A stretch of DNA of 16,767 bases from JBMNRY01 sp050944915 (GTDB taxonomy: Bacteria; Bacillota; Limnochordia; JAAZLZ01), in contig JBMNRY010000040.1 of NCBI GenBank assembly GCA_050944915.1, forward strand, positions 1-16,767. The letters are read 5' to 3'. Shown piece after piece: positions 1 to 6,683 of the stretch. The translations under genes were made by a program, and so were the position numbers. The number at the start of each line of letters is the position of its first letter. The first letter of the stretch is position 1. The notes below the pieces were generated by a model. The model saw only the letters and a program-made list of their open reading frames with translations, had not been told where the DNA came from and searched no databases.

Positions 1-92
1 AGGACGACGAACCTAAGCCTAAGGGGAAGAAACGCCGGGTCCTGAGGGACCTTTCGGAATTAAGCCTTGATGATTTCGATTTCGAAGAATAG
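1..92 (+). CDS. nusA: NusA C-terminal tail (partial, 5' end outside window)
   Basis: An open frame enters from the left edge (first whole codon at 3) and stops with TAG at 90-92. It encodes 29 visible residues: a Lys/Arg-rich patch (KGKKRR) followed by an acidic end, SLDDFDFEE. No domain is visible, so the call rests on position. In Firmicutes nusA, the transcription elongation/termination/antitermination factor, lies directly upstream of ylxR, ylxQ and infB, which is exactly what follows here. A charged, poorly conserved tail after the KH domains is common in NusA. The stop is 20 bp before the ylxR start, in keeping with one operon. The gene call is an inference from synteny. Confidence 0.75.
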   Translation, partial: DDEPKPKGKKRRVLRDLSELSLDDFDFEE

Positions 93-112
93 ATCATCGG
101 GAGGGATTGCAG

Positions 113-385
113 ATGCCCAGGCCGAAGAGAATCCCCTCACGGACTTGCGTTGGTTGTCGGACGGTAAAGGCAAAGAAGGAGATGTGGCGGATTGTCAGGG
201 AACCGACAGGAAACATCAGTTTTGATGAGACGGGGAAACGTTCGGGACGGGGCGCCTACATCTGCCCTTCGCCCCAATGTCTAGCCGAAGCCCTAAAAAG
301 CAAAGCTTTATCCCGGGCTTTACAGACGGAGATCCCCCCAGAGGTGATTGAAAACCTCCAAGCCCAGCTGGAGGGCCGAAGATGA
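113..385 (+). CDS. ylxR: YlxR family RNA-binding protein (RnpM)
   Basis: This is a 90-residue basic protein of the YlxR (DUF448) family. Diagnostic motifs are RTCVGCR at residues 10-16 and GRGAYIC at 45-51. These form the conserved nucleic-acid-binding face of this small alpha/beta fold. The family has been linked to RNase P regulation in Bacillus subtilis (name RnpM) and always sits between nusA and infB. I prefer ATG at 113 to the in-frame TTG at 107, because the GGGAGGG Shine-Dalgarno at 99-105 is 7 nt from the ATG and only 1 nt from the TTG. The stop overlaps the ylxQ start (ATGA, 382-385), so the two are probably translationally coupled. Confidence 0.93.
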   Translation: MPRPKRIPSRTCVGCRTVKAKKEMWRIVREPTGNISFDETGKRSGRGAYICPSPQCLAEALKSKALSRALQTEIPPEVIENLQAQLEGRR

Positions 386-726
386 AGAGTTTAGGTATGT
401 TAGGATTCGCCCAGTCAGCAGGTGGATTGGTTTCCGGAGACCAAGCTGTCCAACGGGCCTTAGCCAGGGGCCAAGTTCATTTACTACTCCTGGCGGCCGA
501 TGCCAGCTCCAAAACCCGGAAAAATTTCGTCCTTTTGGCGAATCGCAACCAAGTCCCCTGTATCCTCACCGACATTGACAAAGAAGAATTAGGTCGTGCC
601 ATCGGCAAGCCGATGCGCTCGGTGGTGGCCGTGACCGATGAACGTTTTGCCCATATCCTCGGTCAAGGGTTGCCTGGGCAGAGAATTACCGGGAGTGATG
701 AGTATGGCGAAAACAAGGATCTATGA
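382..726 (+). CDS. ylxQ: YlxQ, ribosomal protein L7Ae family (K-turn binding)
   Basis: This 114-residue protein belongs to the L7Ae/L30e/YlxQ family, which binds kink-turn RNA motifs. The typical opening LGFAQSAGGLVSGDQAV (residues 7-23) is followed by the ALARGQVHLLLLAADAS strand and the C-terminal segment AIGKPMRSVVAVTDERFAHIL. The exact cellular role is unsettled; the gene is dispensable in B. subtilis. ATG 382 overlaps the ylxR stop by 4 bp and has a weak GGAGG-like sequence inside ylxR (371-374), so re-initiation is likely. The 3' end runs 23 bp into infB, so the infB ribosome binding site lies inside this gene. Confidence 0.92.
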   Translation: MKSLGMLGFAQSAGGLVSGDQAVQRALARGQVHLLLLAADASSKTRKNFVLLANRNQVPCILTDIDKEELGRAIGKPMRSVVAVTDERFAHILGQGLPGQRITGSDEYGENKDL

Positions 727-2743
727 ACTGGCCAAAGAGCTCAAAATTGCGAGCAAGACCATGGTCGACTTTTTAATAGATCTCGGTGCCGATGTTAAGA
801 ATCATATGAGCACCATCGATGAAGATATTGCCCAATTGGTGCGGGACCATTTCCAAAGCAACGAAGAAGAACCGGAAGTTGAAACCCCCATCCGGCCGAC
901 TAAGCCAGTTAAAGACAAGATTAAGGAAAAACCCAGCAAGCAACCGGCCCGTAAGAGGCCTCAGCCTACACAAAATCCTAAGGCCGCGCCGAAAAAAGAC
1001 CCAACGGCACCGATTATCATCGGTGATGAAATCACCGTTCGGGAGCTGGCCGAACTATGCCGAATTCCCGCCACCGAATTAATTAAAAGGTTGATGATGC
1101 AGGGGGTCATGGCGGGGATCAACCAGTCTATCGATCACGCTGCCGCCTGTATGGTAGCGGAAAAACTAGGTTTCACCGTGGAAAGACCTCAAAAGGAAAG
1201 TCGGGAGATCCAACAAGAAACCATGGATCCCGCCAAGCTAGCGGAAAGGCCCCCCATCGTCACCATCATGGGCCATGTGGACCACGGCAAGACTTCTCTG
1301 CTAGACGTAATTCGGGAGACTAAGGTGGCCGCGGGTGAAGCCGGCGGTATTACCCAACATATCGGTGCTTATCAAGTGGAATTAGAAGGTCGGAAGATCA
1401 CCTTCCTCGATACACCGGGCCACGAGGCCTTTACCGCTATGCGTTCCCGGGGAACCCAAGTCACCGATATCGCCATTTTAGTCGTCGCCGCCGACGATGG
1501 GGTGATGCCCCAAACGGTAGAGGCCATCAACCACGCCAAGGCAGCCGGGGTGCCCATCATCGTGGCGATCAACAAAATCGACCGCCCCCAAGCTAACCCC
1601 GACCGGGTCAAACAACAACTAACGGAATACGAGTTGGTCCCTGAGGAATGGGGGGGAGATACCATCTGTGTCCCCGTCTCGGCGTTGAAAAGACAAGGTC
1701 TCGATGAACTATTGGAAATGATCCTCCTCGTCGCCGAAATGCAAGAACTAAAGGCGAATCCCGAAGGATTGGCTCAAGGCACCATCATCGAGGCAGAATT
1801 AGACCGGGGTCGAGGTCCTGTGGCATCGGTCTTAGTCCAGCAGGGAACATTGAAAATCGGTGATCCCATCGTCGCAGGCCCTGTCTTTGGCCGGGTACGG
1901 GCCATGATCACCGCCCAAGGCAAACGGGTGGAAACGGCAGGACCTTCCACACCGGTAGAAGTATTAGGATTCAATGATGTACCGGAACCAGGGGAGATCT
2001 TCACCGCCACCGCCGATGAGCGGGAAGCCAGGGAGCTGGCCGATGAACGGGCCCAGAATATCCGACAAACGGGATGGAACCGATCGGCCCGCTTGACATT
2101 AGATGATTTAAACATCAAGATAAAATCAGGGGAAGTAAAACAGCTTAACCTGGTGATCAAGGCCGATGTCCAAGGTTCCGTGGAAGCCTTGCGCAGTTCC
2201 TTGGAAAAATTGTCGACGACAGAAGTGAGAATCAACGTCATCCACGGTGGTGTCGGAGCGGTAACGGAATCGGACGTTAACCTGGCGGCAGCATCGGACG
2301 CGGTGATTATCGGCTTCAATGTCCGTCCCGACCAGACGGCCCGCCTCGCCGCCGAACGGGAAGGCGTCGATATCCGCCTCCACCGCATCATTTACCAAGC
2401 CATCGACGAAGTAGAAGCGGCCATCAAGGGCTTGCTCGATCCGGAATACGAAGAAGTCGTCTTGGGGCAGGCCGAAGTCCGGGCCACCTTCCGGGTGCCG
2501 AACGTCGGTGTCATCGCCGGCTCTTATGTCTTGGAAGGGAAAATCACCCGTTCGGCCCAGATCCGAGTTTTACGGGATAATGTGGTCATCTTTGAAGGCC
2601 AAATCGCCTCCCTCAAACGGTTCAAAGATGATGTCCGAGAAGTCAGTGCCGGTTACGAATGTGGGATAGGTATCGAACGTTTTAACGATATTAAAGAAGG
2701 AGATGTTCTGGAAGCCTTCCAAATGCAGGAAGTTCCCCGGTGA
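704..2743 (+). CDS. infB: Translation initiation factor IF-2
   Basis: IF-2 is the GTPase that brings fMet-tRNA to the 30S subunit and promotes subunit joining. The 679-residue product starts MAKTRIYELAKEL, the usual first IF2 N-domain. A Lys/Pro/Arg-rich linker (about 53-103) and a second N-domain (about 104-160) follow. The G domain carries GHVDHGKT (190-197), GGITQHIG (214-221), DTPGH (236-240), NKID (290-293) and SALK (326-329). Domains II, III (KADVQGSVEAL) and the fMet-tRNA-binding C domain complete it. The linker is short compared with many IF-2 proteins. The frame is open further upstream, but ATG 704 matches the family N-terminus and lies 8 nt after GGGAG (691-695); ATG 698 is too close to that site. 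It overlaps ylxQ by 23 bp. Confidence 0.98.
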   Translation: MAKTRIYELAKELKIASKTMVDFLIDLGADVKNHMSTIDEDIAQLVRDHFQSNEEEPEVETPIRPTKPVKDKIKEKPSKQPARKRPQPTQNPKAAPKKDPTAPIIIGDEITVRELAELCRIPATELIKRLMMQGVMAGINQSIDHAAACMVAEKLGFTVERPQKESREIQQETMDPAKLAERPPIVTIMGHVDHGKTSLLDVIRETKVAAGEAGGITQHIGAYQVELEGRKITFLDTPGHEAFTAMRSRGTQVTDIAILVVAADDGVMPQTVEAINHAKAAGVPIIVAINKIDRPQANPDRVKQQLTEYELVPEEWGGDTICVPVSALKRQGLDELLEMILLVAEMQELKANPEGLAQGTIIEAELDRGRGPVASVLVQQGTLKIGDPIVAGPVFGRVRAMITAQGKRVETAGPSTPVEVLGFNDVPEPGEIFTATADEREARELADERAQNIRQTGWNRSARLTLDDLNIKIKSGEVKQLNLVIKADVQGSVEALRSSLEKLSTTEVRINVIHGGVGAVTESDVNLAAASDAVIIGFNVRPDQTARLAAEREGVDIRLHRIIYQAIDEVEAAIKGLLDPEYEEVVLGQAEVRATFRVPNVGVIAGSYVLEGKITRSAQIRVLRDNVVIFEGQIASLKRFKDDVREVSAGYECGIGIERFNDIKEGDVLEAFQMQEVPR

Positions 2744-3030
2744 GTACAATGTTCATCGGCAGCTGTTCTTTGGAATTATGGTTAATGGATTGCCAATCCT
2801 TAAAGGGTAAACGTCGGATCATCAAGAGCATGATCCACAGGATCCAATGCCAATTCAACGTGTCCATCGCCGAAGTCGGCCATCTAGACCGTTGGCAGCG
2901 AGCCACCATCGGTTTGGCCTGTGTCGGCAATGAACAGCAGCATATCCAGCACATGCTCCAGAAGGTCATCCAGTTCATCGAAACCAATTACGAAGCGGAA
3001 ATAACCGATTATGTAATCGAGATTTATTGA
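2740..3030 (+). CDS. ylxP: YlxP, DUF503 family protein
   Basis: This 96-residue DUF503 protein is found between infB and rbfA in many Firmicutes; its molecular function is not established. Family features are SLKGKRRIIKS near residue 20, FNVSIAEVGHLDRWQRATIG in the middle and the C-terminal strand TDYVIEIY. The GTG start at 2740 overlaps the infB stop (GTGA) and is 7 nt from AGGAAG (2727-2732). ATG 2749 is an in-frame alternative that would match shorter family members. The overlap points to translational coupling with infB. A role in ribosome maturation is only suggested by its neighbours. Confidence 0.9.
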   Translation: MSTMFIGSCSLELWLMDCQSLKGKRRIIKSMIHRIQCQFNVSIAEVGHLDRWQRATIGLACVGNEQQHIQHMLQKVIQFIETNYEAEITDYVIEIY

Positions 3031-3052
3031 ACCGAGACAAGGAGGAGCGCCT

Positions 3053-3412
3053 ATGGGTTTCCCGCGTGCTGCAAGGGTGAAGGAAACCTTAAAAAAGGAA
3101 ATTGGTCAGATCCTGCAGCGAGAGCTGAAGGATCCCCGTTTGGGATTTGTCACCTTAACCGATGTGGAAGTGACCAAAGATCTAAGGTATGCTAAGGCCT
3201 ATGTGAGTATTTACGGTACCGATGAGGTCAAGGAGCAAACCATGGAAGCACTAAAGAATGCCACCGGCTTCATCCGTACGGAAATCGGACGCCGGGTGCG
3301 GCTCTATCACACGCCGGAAATTACCTTTCATTTGGATAACTCCCTCGAACATGCAGAACGGGTCTTCGGTCTGTTAAGGGAAATCAATCCCGACGGTGAT
3401 AACGATGGCTAA
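3053..3412 (+). CDS. rbfA: Ribosome-binding factor A (RbfA)
   Basis: RbfA is a small KH-like protein that binds immature 30S subunits and helps 16S rRNA 5'-end maturation, especially in the cold. The 119-residue product shows the N-terminal helix RAARVKETLKKEIGQILQ, the conserved DPRLGFVTLTDVEVTKDLRYA segment (28-47), the interrupted KH helix motif NATG at 69-72 and the signature DNSLEHAERV (95-104). A strong AAGGAGGAG site at 3039-3047 precedes ATG 3053. The 3' end overlaps the start of nrnA, continuing the coupled operon. Confidence 0.97.
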   Translation: MGFPRAARVKETLKKEIGQILQRELKDPRLGFVTLTDVEVTKDLRYAKAYVSIYGTDEVKEQTMEALKNATGFIRTEIGRRVRLYHTPEITFHLDNSLEHAERVFGLLREINPDGDNDG

Positions 3413-4382
3413 AGGACAAGTGATCGAGGGCTTAACTAAGGGCCAAAACTGGCTGTTAACCGGCCATGTCGATTTAGATCCCGATTGTCTCGGTTCCCTG
3501 TTGGCCCTCAAGTGGGCTCTAGAACGAATGGGGAAACAGGCCCAAATTATTTGCGCCACCCCGGTACCCCCGACCCTCAGATTCCTCCCGGGCAGTGAGA
3601 CTGTTCTTTCACCGAACGGACATTTTTCTCCCGATGGAGTAGTGATCATCGATTGTGAGCGGGACCGGACGGGCTTGCCCCCTGCCTATTTTCAAGGGCC
3701 CTTAGTGATCAATATCGATCACCACCAAAGTAATCCTCGGGATTGCCACATCAATTGGGTTGAACCGGCCGCGGCCGCTGCCGGGGAGTTAGTCTATGAA
3801 TTGCTGGTAGACTTGGCGCTTCAGCCCGATAGGGAATGTGCCACCTGTCTGTATGCCAGCTTGGTCGGCGATACCGGCGGTTTTCGATACAGCAATACCA
3901 CCGGTAAAGTCTTAACTACCGCTGCCCAACTGGTAGAGTTGGGGGCCCAACCGGGGGAGATCAACCGGGAATTATATGAGAATCGTCCCCTGAACTATAT
4001 GAAGATCCTCGGCGAGGTTTTGAATTCCATCGAATGCGTCGGTCCCGTAGCTTGGGCTGCCTTGCCCCGATGGTTGTTGGAAAAGTATCCCTTGGATCCT
4101 GGGGATCTAGAAGGTTTCGTCGGTTATACCCGTATGATCAGGGGAGTAGAGCTGGGGATCTTTTTCACCGAAGGCCCCGCTGAAGTCAAAGTAAGCTTCC
4201 GTTCCCAACGGGTCTTCAATGTTGGGCAGCTGGCCCAAGAACTTGGTGGTGGCGGTCACCCGCGAGCGGCAGGATGTACACTACCGGGGAGTCTAGAAGA
4301 GGTGGTCCCCCAAGTCTTATCTCTAGCCCAGCACCATCTCAGAAGGGAATTAGGTCCATGGACGGAGTACTCAACATCTTAA
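3405..4382 (+). CDS. nrnA: DHH-family oligoribonuclease / pAp phosphatase NrnA
   Basis: NrnA degrades very short RNA oligonucleotides and dephosphorylates 3'-phosphoadenosine 5'-phosphate. It replaces Orn in many Firmicutes. The 325-residue product has all DHH metal-site motifs: HVDLDPD with H21, D25 and D27; IID with D83; DHH at 105-107; and GDTGGF with D156. The DHHA1 substrate-binding domain ends with GGGGHPRAAG (281-290). ATG 3405 gives an 8-bp overlap with rbfA. GTG 3396 is in frame and possible. The Shine-Dalgarno is weak, so initiation probably depends on translation of rbfA. The 3' end overlaps truB by 25 bp. rbfA-nrnA-truB is a common Firmicute order. Confidence 0.95.
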   Translation: MAKGQVIEGLTKGQNWLLTGHVDLDPDCLGSLLALKWALERMGKQAQIICATPVPPTLRFLPGSETVLSPNGHFSPDGVVIIDCERDRTGLPPAYFQGPLVINIDHHQSNPRDCHINWVEPAAAAAGELVYELLVDLALQPDRECATCLYASLVGDTGGFRYSNTTGKVLTTAAQLVELGAQPGEINRELYENRPLNYMKILGEVLNSIECVGPVAWAALPRWLLEKYPLDPGDLEGFVGYTRMIRGVELGIFFTEGPAEVKVSFRSQRVFNVGQLAQELGGGGHPRAAGCTLPGSLEEVVPQVLSLAQHHLRRELGPWTEYSTS

Positions 4383-5251
4383 AACCACCGGGGATGACTT
4401 CCCATGATGTGGTGGGTTACATCCGCCGGATCACCGGTTTGCGCCGGGTTGGTCATACAGGGACCCTAGATCCTGCGGCGGCAGGGGTGTTGCCCATCTG
4501 TCTCGGCAAAGGAACCCGTATCGCCGAGTATTTACAAGCCAGCGATAAGTCCTATCGGGGTGAAATCTATTTTGGCATCACCACCGATACCCAGGACGCC
4601 ACGGGGAGAATCATCGCCGAGGCTGGGAGTTTTCAGATTCCTTGGAGCCAAGTGGAAAAGGCAGCTAAGGATTTTGAAGGGTCCCAGCAACAGATTCCGC
4701 CTATGGTTTCCGCGGTCAAAATCAAGGGCCAGCCCCTGTACAAATGGGCCCATAGGGGTGAAGAAATAGCCCGGCCCCCCCGCCGGATCACCGTTTATCG
4801 GCTCCAGTTTCGCGACCCTCCGGCGTTGATCACCAAGGGCAGCCGGGTTTTATTCGATATCGACTGCTCCAAAGGTACATATGTCCGCACCATCTGCCAT
4901 GACCTAGGCCAGCGATTAGGCACTGGTGCCCATTTATCCTTTTTGCTCCGGACCAAGACAGGTCCATGCACCCTAGAACAGGCGGTAACCCTAGAAGAAG
5001 TGGCGGCCGATTACCGCCGCCATCTGTTGCCGATGGATGAGGTCCTTTCCTTTCCCGCCATCTACCTCGATGGAAATCAAGCCCGCAAGGTCCTCAACGG
5101 AGTAGCCATTCCCCTCCAAGGGGAAACGGGATTGGTCCGCCTTTATGATCGGGGAGGACTGTTTTTAGCTATCGGTCACATCCAAAGCGGGATCTGCGCA
5201 CCGAAGAAAGTCTTGGCCGAGCACGGCCAAATCACAGGCGAGGGAAATTAA
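4358..5251 (+). CDS. truB: tRNA pseudouridine(55) synthase TruB
   Basis: TruB makes pseudouridine 55 in the T-loop of tRNAs and also acts as a tRNA folding chaperone. The 297-residue product starts with the family N-terminus MDGVLNILKPPGMTSHDVV. It has VGHTGTLDPAAAGVLP with catalytic Asp at 38, followed by DKSYRGEIYFG and KGTYVRTICHDLG. The C-terminal part resembles a short PUA-like region. Although the frame is open upstream of 4358, the protein clearly begins at this ATG, with AGAAGGG at 4341-4347 as a distant Shine-Dalgarno. It overlaps nrnA by 25 bp and ends 1 bp before ribF. Confidence 0.97.
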   Translation: MDGVLNILKPPGMTSHDVVGYIRRITGLRRVGHTGTLDPAAAGVLPICLGKGTRIAEYLQASDKSYRGEIYFGITTDTQDATGRIIAEAGSFQIPWSQVEKAAKDFEGSQQQIPPMVSAVKIKGQPLYKWAHRGEEIARPPRRITVYRLQFRDPPALITKGSRVLFDIDCSKGTYVRTICHDLGQRLGTGAHLSFLLRTKTGPCTLEQAVTLEEVAADYRRHLLPMDEVLSFPAIYLDGNQARKVLNGVAIPLQGETGLVRLYDRGGLFLAIGHIQSGICAPKKVLAEHGQITGEGN

Positions 5252-5252
5252 A

Positions 5253-6170
5253 ATGAAGTGCAAATCACCTACGGTAGTGGCCCTGGGCACCTTCGACGGA
5301 GTCCATTTGGCCCACCAATCATTACTAAGACAAGCTGTTAAGATCGCCAAGACCGAGGGCTATCCCAGTGTCGCCTTCACCTTTCGCCAACATCCCCTGC
5401 AAGTGGTCGCCGGCCGAGGACCAAAGTTGCTGACGACCTTAGAGGAAAAGGAAAGGCTAATCCGAGGGGTGGGCATCGATGATGTCCATCTGGTCGATTT
5501 CACTAAGGAGTTCGCCAACCTTGCCCCCGAAGACTTCGTGAAAGGCCTTTTGTTGGAGAAATTAGGGGCCCGGGTCTTGGTCGTTGGGTATGATTATACC
5601 TTTGGCAAGGACGGGCGAGGTAACACCCGATTGCTGTCCGATTATGCCCAAGCCTATGGGTTTCGCCTGGAAGTGTTGAATCCGGTGAGAATAGGGGCGA
5701 CCGTAGTTTCGAGCACCGTAATCCGGGAGCGCCTTCTCCAAGGACAAATCGAGGCGGCCAACGGCCTCCTCGGCTATCCCTTCACCTTAACAGGGAAGGT
5801 CATCCCCGGGGAAGGCCGGGGACGGCGCCTCGGTTTTCCCACGGCTAATATACAGCCTCCCCCGGAGAAGATCGTTCCGGGGCAAGGGGTTTATGTGGTA
5901 CGGGTGCCCCTAGAAGGGAAGAACTACTACGGCTTGCTGATCATCAGTACGAAACCGACTTTCCATAACCAGATGGTGCCCACCATCGAACTATTCATCG
6001 CCGATTTCAGCGGTGATTTGTACCAGCGCCAGATCAGTGTCGAGTTTCTCGAATATTTGAGGCCGATACGTCGTTTCCATTCGCCAGCTCAATTACAGGA
6101 TCAGATGCACAGGGACCTTCATCAAGGCCGCCAGATCTACCTTCAACTGGAAGGGGCCGGCAGGAGCTGA
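5253..6170 (+). CDS. ribF: Bifunctional riboflavin kinase / FAD synthetase RibF
   Basis: RibF phosphorylates riboflavin to FMN and adenylylates FMN to FAD. The 305-residue product has an N-terminal nucleotidyltransferase domain with GTFDGVHLAH (12-21), GYDYTFGKDGRGN (112-124) and VSSTVIRERL (152-161). A C-terminal flavokinase domain follows with LGFPTAN (193-199), PTIELFIADFSGDLY (243-257) and Glu246 as the likely catalytic base. Two oddities appear: the first domain starts abruptly, about 15-20 residues shorter than usual, and the flavokinase segment usually written NIGxRPTF reads IISTKPTF (230-237). GAGGG at 5240-5244 is 8 nt from ATG 5253. The truB-ribF-rpsO order is typical. Confidence 0.96.
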   Translation: MKCKSPTVVALGTFDGVHLAHQSLLRQAVKIAKTEGYPSVAFTFRQHPLQVVAGRGPKLLTTLEEKERLIRGVGIDDVHLVDFTKEFANLAPEDFVKGLLLEKLGARVLVVGYDYTFGKDGRGNTRLLSDYAQAYGFRLEVLNPVRIGATVVSSTVIRERLLQGQIEAANGLLGYPFTLTGKVIPGEGRGRRLGFPTANIQPPPEKIVPGQGVYVVRVPLEGKNYYGLLIISTKPTFHNQMVPTIELFIADFSGDLYQRQISVEFLEYLRPIRRFHSPAQLQDQMHRDLHQGRQIYLQLEGAGRS

Positions 6171-6184
6171 AAGCAGGCCAGAAG

Positions 6185-6213
6185 TTTACATTACGGTCCC
6201 TTTGTGCTAAAAT
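6185..6213 (+). promoter_or_regulatory. Sigma-A promoter for rpsO
   Basis: The -35 element TTTACA (6185-6190) and the -10 element TAAAAT (6208-6213) are separated by exactly 17 bp. TGC lies just before the -10, giving an extended -10. Transcription would start near 6220, about 86 nt upstream of the rpsO start codon. This is a close match to a vegetative promoter, in the only sizeable gap between ribF and rpsO. It was read by eye and not tested. Confidence 0.8.
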
Positions 6214-6217
6214 ACCT

Positions 6218-6298
6218 GTGGAGGTTAACCTATAGCTAGGAATATCGTGCCACCTCCACCGATTTTCTTGGCTTTAGGTGGTCCAATTTAAGGGAGGT
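6218..6298 (+). promoter_or_regulatory. rpsO 5' leader with alternative pairings around the Shine-Dalgarno (possible S15 autoregulation site)
   Basis: GTGGAGGT (6218-6225), at the predicted 5' end of the transcript, is a perfect complement of ACCTCCAC (6252-6259). The enclosed sequence has a small inner hairpin (CCTA 6229-6232 with TAGG 6237-6240). The same pyrimidine block can instead pair with AGGTGG (6276-6281) or with the rpsO Shine-Dalgarno GGAGGT (6293-6298), so these helices exclude each other. GGAGGTTAA occurs twice, at 6220-6228 and 6293-6301. Ribosomal protein S15 represses its own mRNA through leader RNA structures in several bacteria, including Bacillota. Assigning this leader to that class is an inference. 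Confidence 0.55.
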
Positions 6299-6305
6299 TA
6301 AGAAT

Positions 6306-6575
6306 TTGGCACTAGAAAAGGAAAACAAACAGGCAGTCATTGAGGATTATCGTATCCATGAGAAGGATACCGGTTCACCGGAAGTCCAGGTGGCTATCCT
6401 CACAACCAGGATCAACGAACTAACGGAGCATCTTAAGGTCCATAAGAATGACCATCACTCCCGCCGGGGATTATACAAGATGATCGGTCAGCGGCGTGGT
6501 CTGCTTAACTATTTGCAGAAGAAGGATATCGAACGCTATCGCAACCTGATCGAACGTTTAGGACTCCGACGTTAA
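6306..6575 (+). CDS. rpsO: 30S ribosomal protein S15
   Basis: S15 is a primary-binding protein of the 30S central domain; it recognises a three-way junction in 16S rRNA. The 89-residue product has the standard length and signatures: TGSPEVQVA (22-30), the HLKVHKNDHHSRRGL loop and the C-terminal LLNYLQKKDIERY helix. Translation begins at a TTG codon, 8 nt downstream of GGGAGG (6292-6297). The next residues, ALEKENKQ, fit the family N-terminus, and no better ATG exists. The gene has its own promoter and its own terminator, and so forms a separate transcription unit. Confidence 0.98.
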   Translation: MALEKENKQAVIEDYRIHEKDTGSPEVQVAILTTRINELTEHLKVHKNDHHSRRGLYKMIGQRRGLLNYLQKKDIERYRNLIERLGLRR

Positions 6576-6603
6576 AGGAGCGGGATTTCCCCCGCTCCTT
6601 TTT
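6574..6603 (+). terminator. Intrinsic terminator after rpsO
   Basis: GGAGCGGG (6577-6584) pairs perfectly with CCCGCTCC (6591-6598) across a 6-nt loop. The stem is extended by AAA/TTT and followed by a five-T run (6599-6603). It begins inside the rpsO stop codon, so it should end most rpsO transcripts, with any read-through feeding pnp. Confidence 0.92.
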
Positions 6604-6621
6604 ACCACGGAAGAATCTATT

Positions 6622-6655
6622 TCCCGGGTGGAGGGATACTACATAAGGCCCGGGA
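6622..6655 (+). other. Possible stem-loop in the pnp leader
   Basis: TCCCGGG (6622-6628) is complementary to CCCGGGA (6649-6655), giving a 7-bp GC-rich stem with a 20-nt loop, 28 nt before the pnp start. In Escherichia coli a leader hairpin is the target for RNase III and PNPase autoregulation. Nothing else links this hairpin to that mechanism. Both arms contain the self-complementary CCCGGG, so chance pairing is plausible. I saw no convincing sigma-A promoter between the rpsO terminator and pnp. Confidence 0.35.
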
Positions 6656-6683
6656 GTTTGGCGCAATATTAGGAGGTAAGTCC

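Noticed and set aside
638..703. Longer infB reading frame starting at 638
   Set aside because: The extra 22 residues do not resemble the IF-2 N-terminus, lie inside ylxQ, and lack a well-placed Shine-Dalgarno. ATG 704 fits both.
1774..2391. 205-codon open frame on the minus strand inside infB
   Set aside because: It is a shadow of infB codon bias; its sequence is Ser/Arg/Thr-rich with no motif, ribosome site or family resemblance.
4274..4357. Longer truB reading frame starting at 4274
   Set aside because: TruB proteins begin at MDGVLNILKPPG, which is ATG 4358; the upstream part only reads nrnA in another frame.
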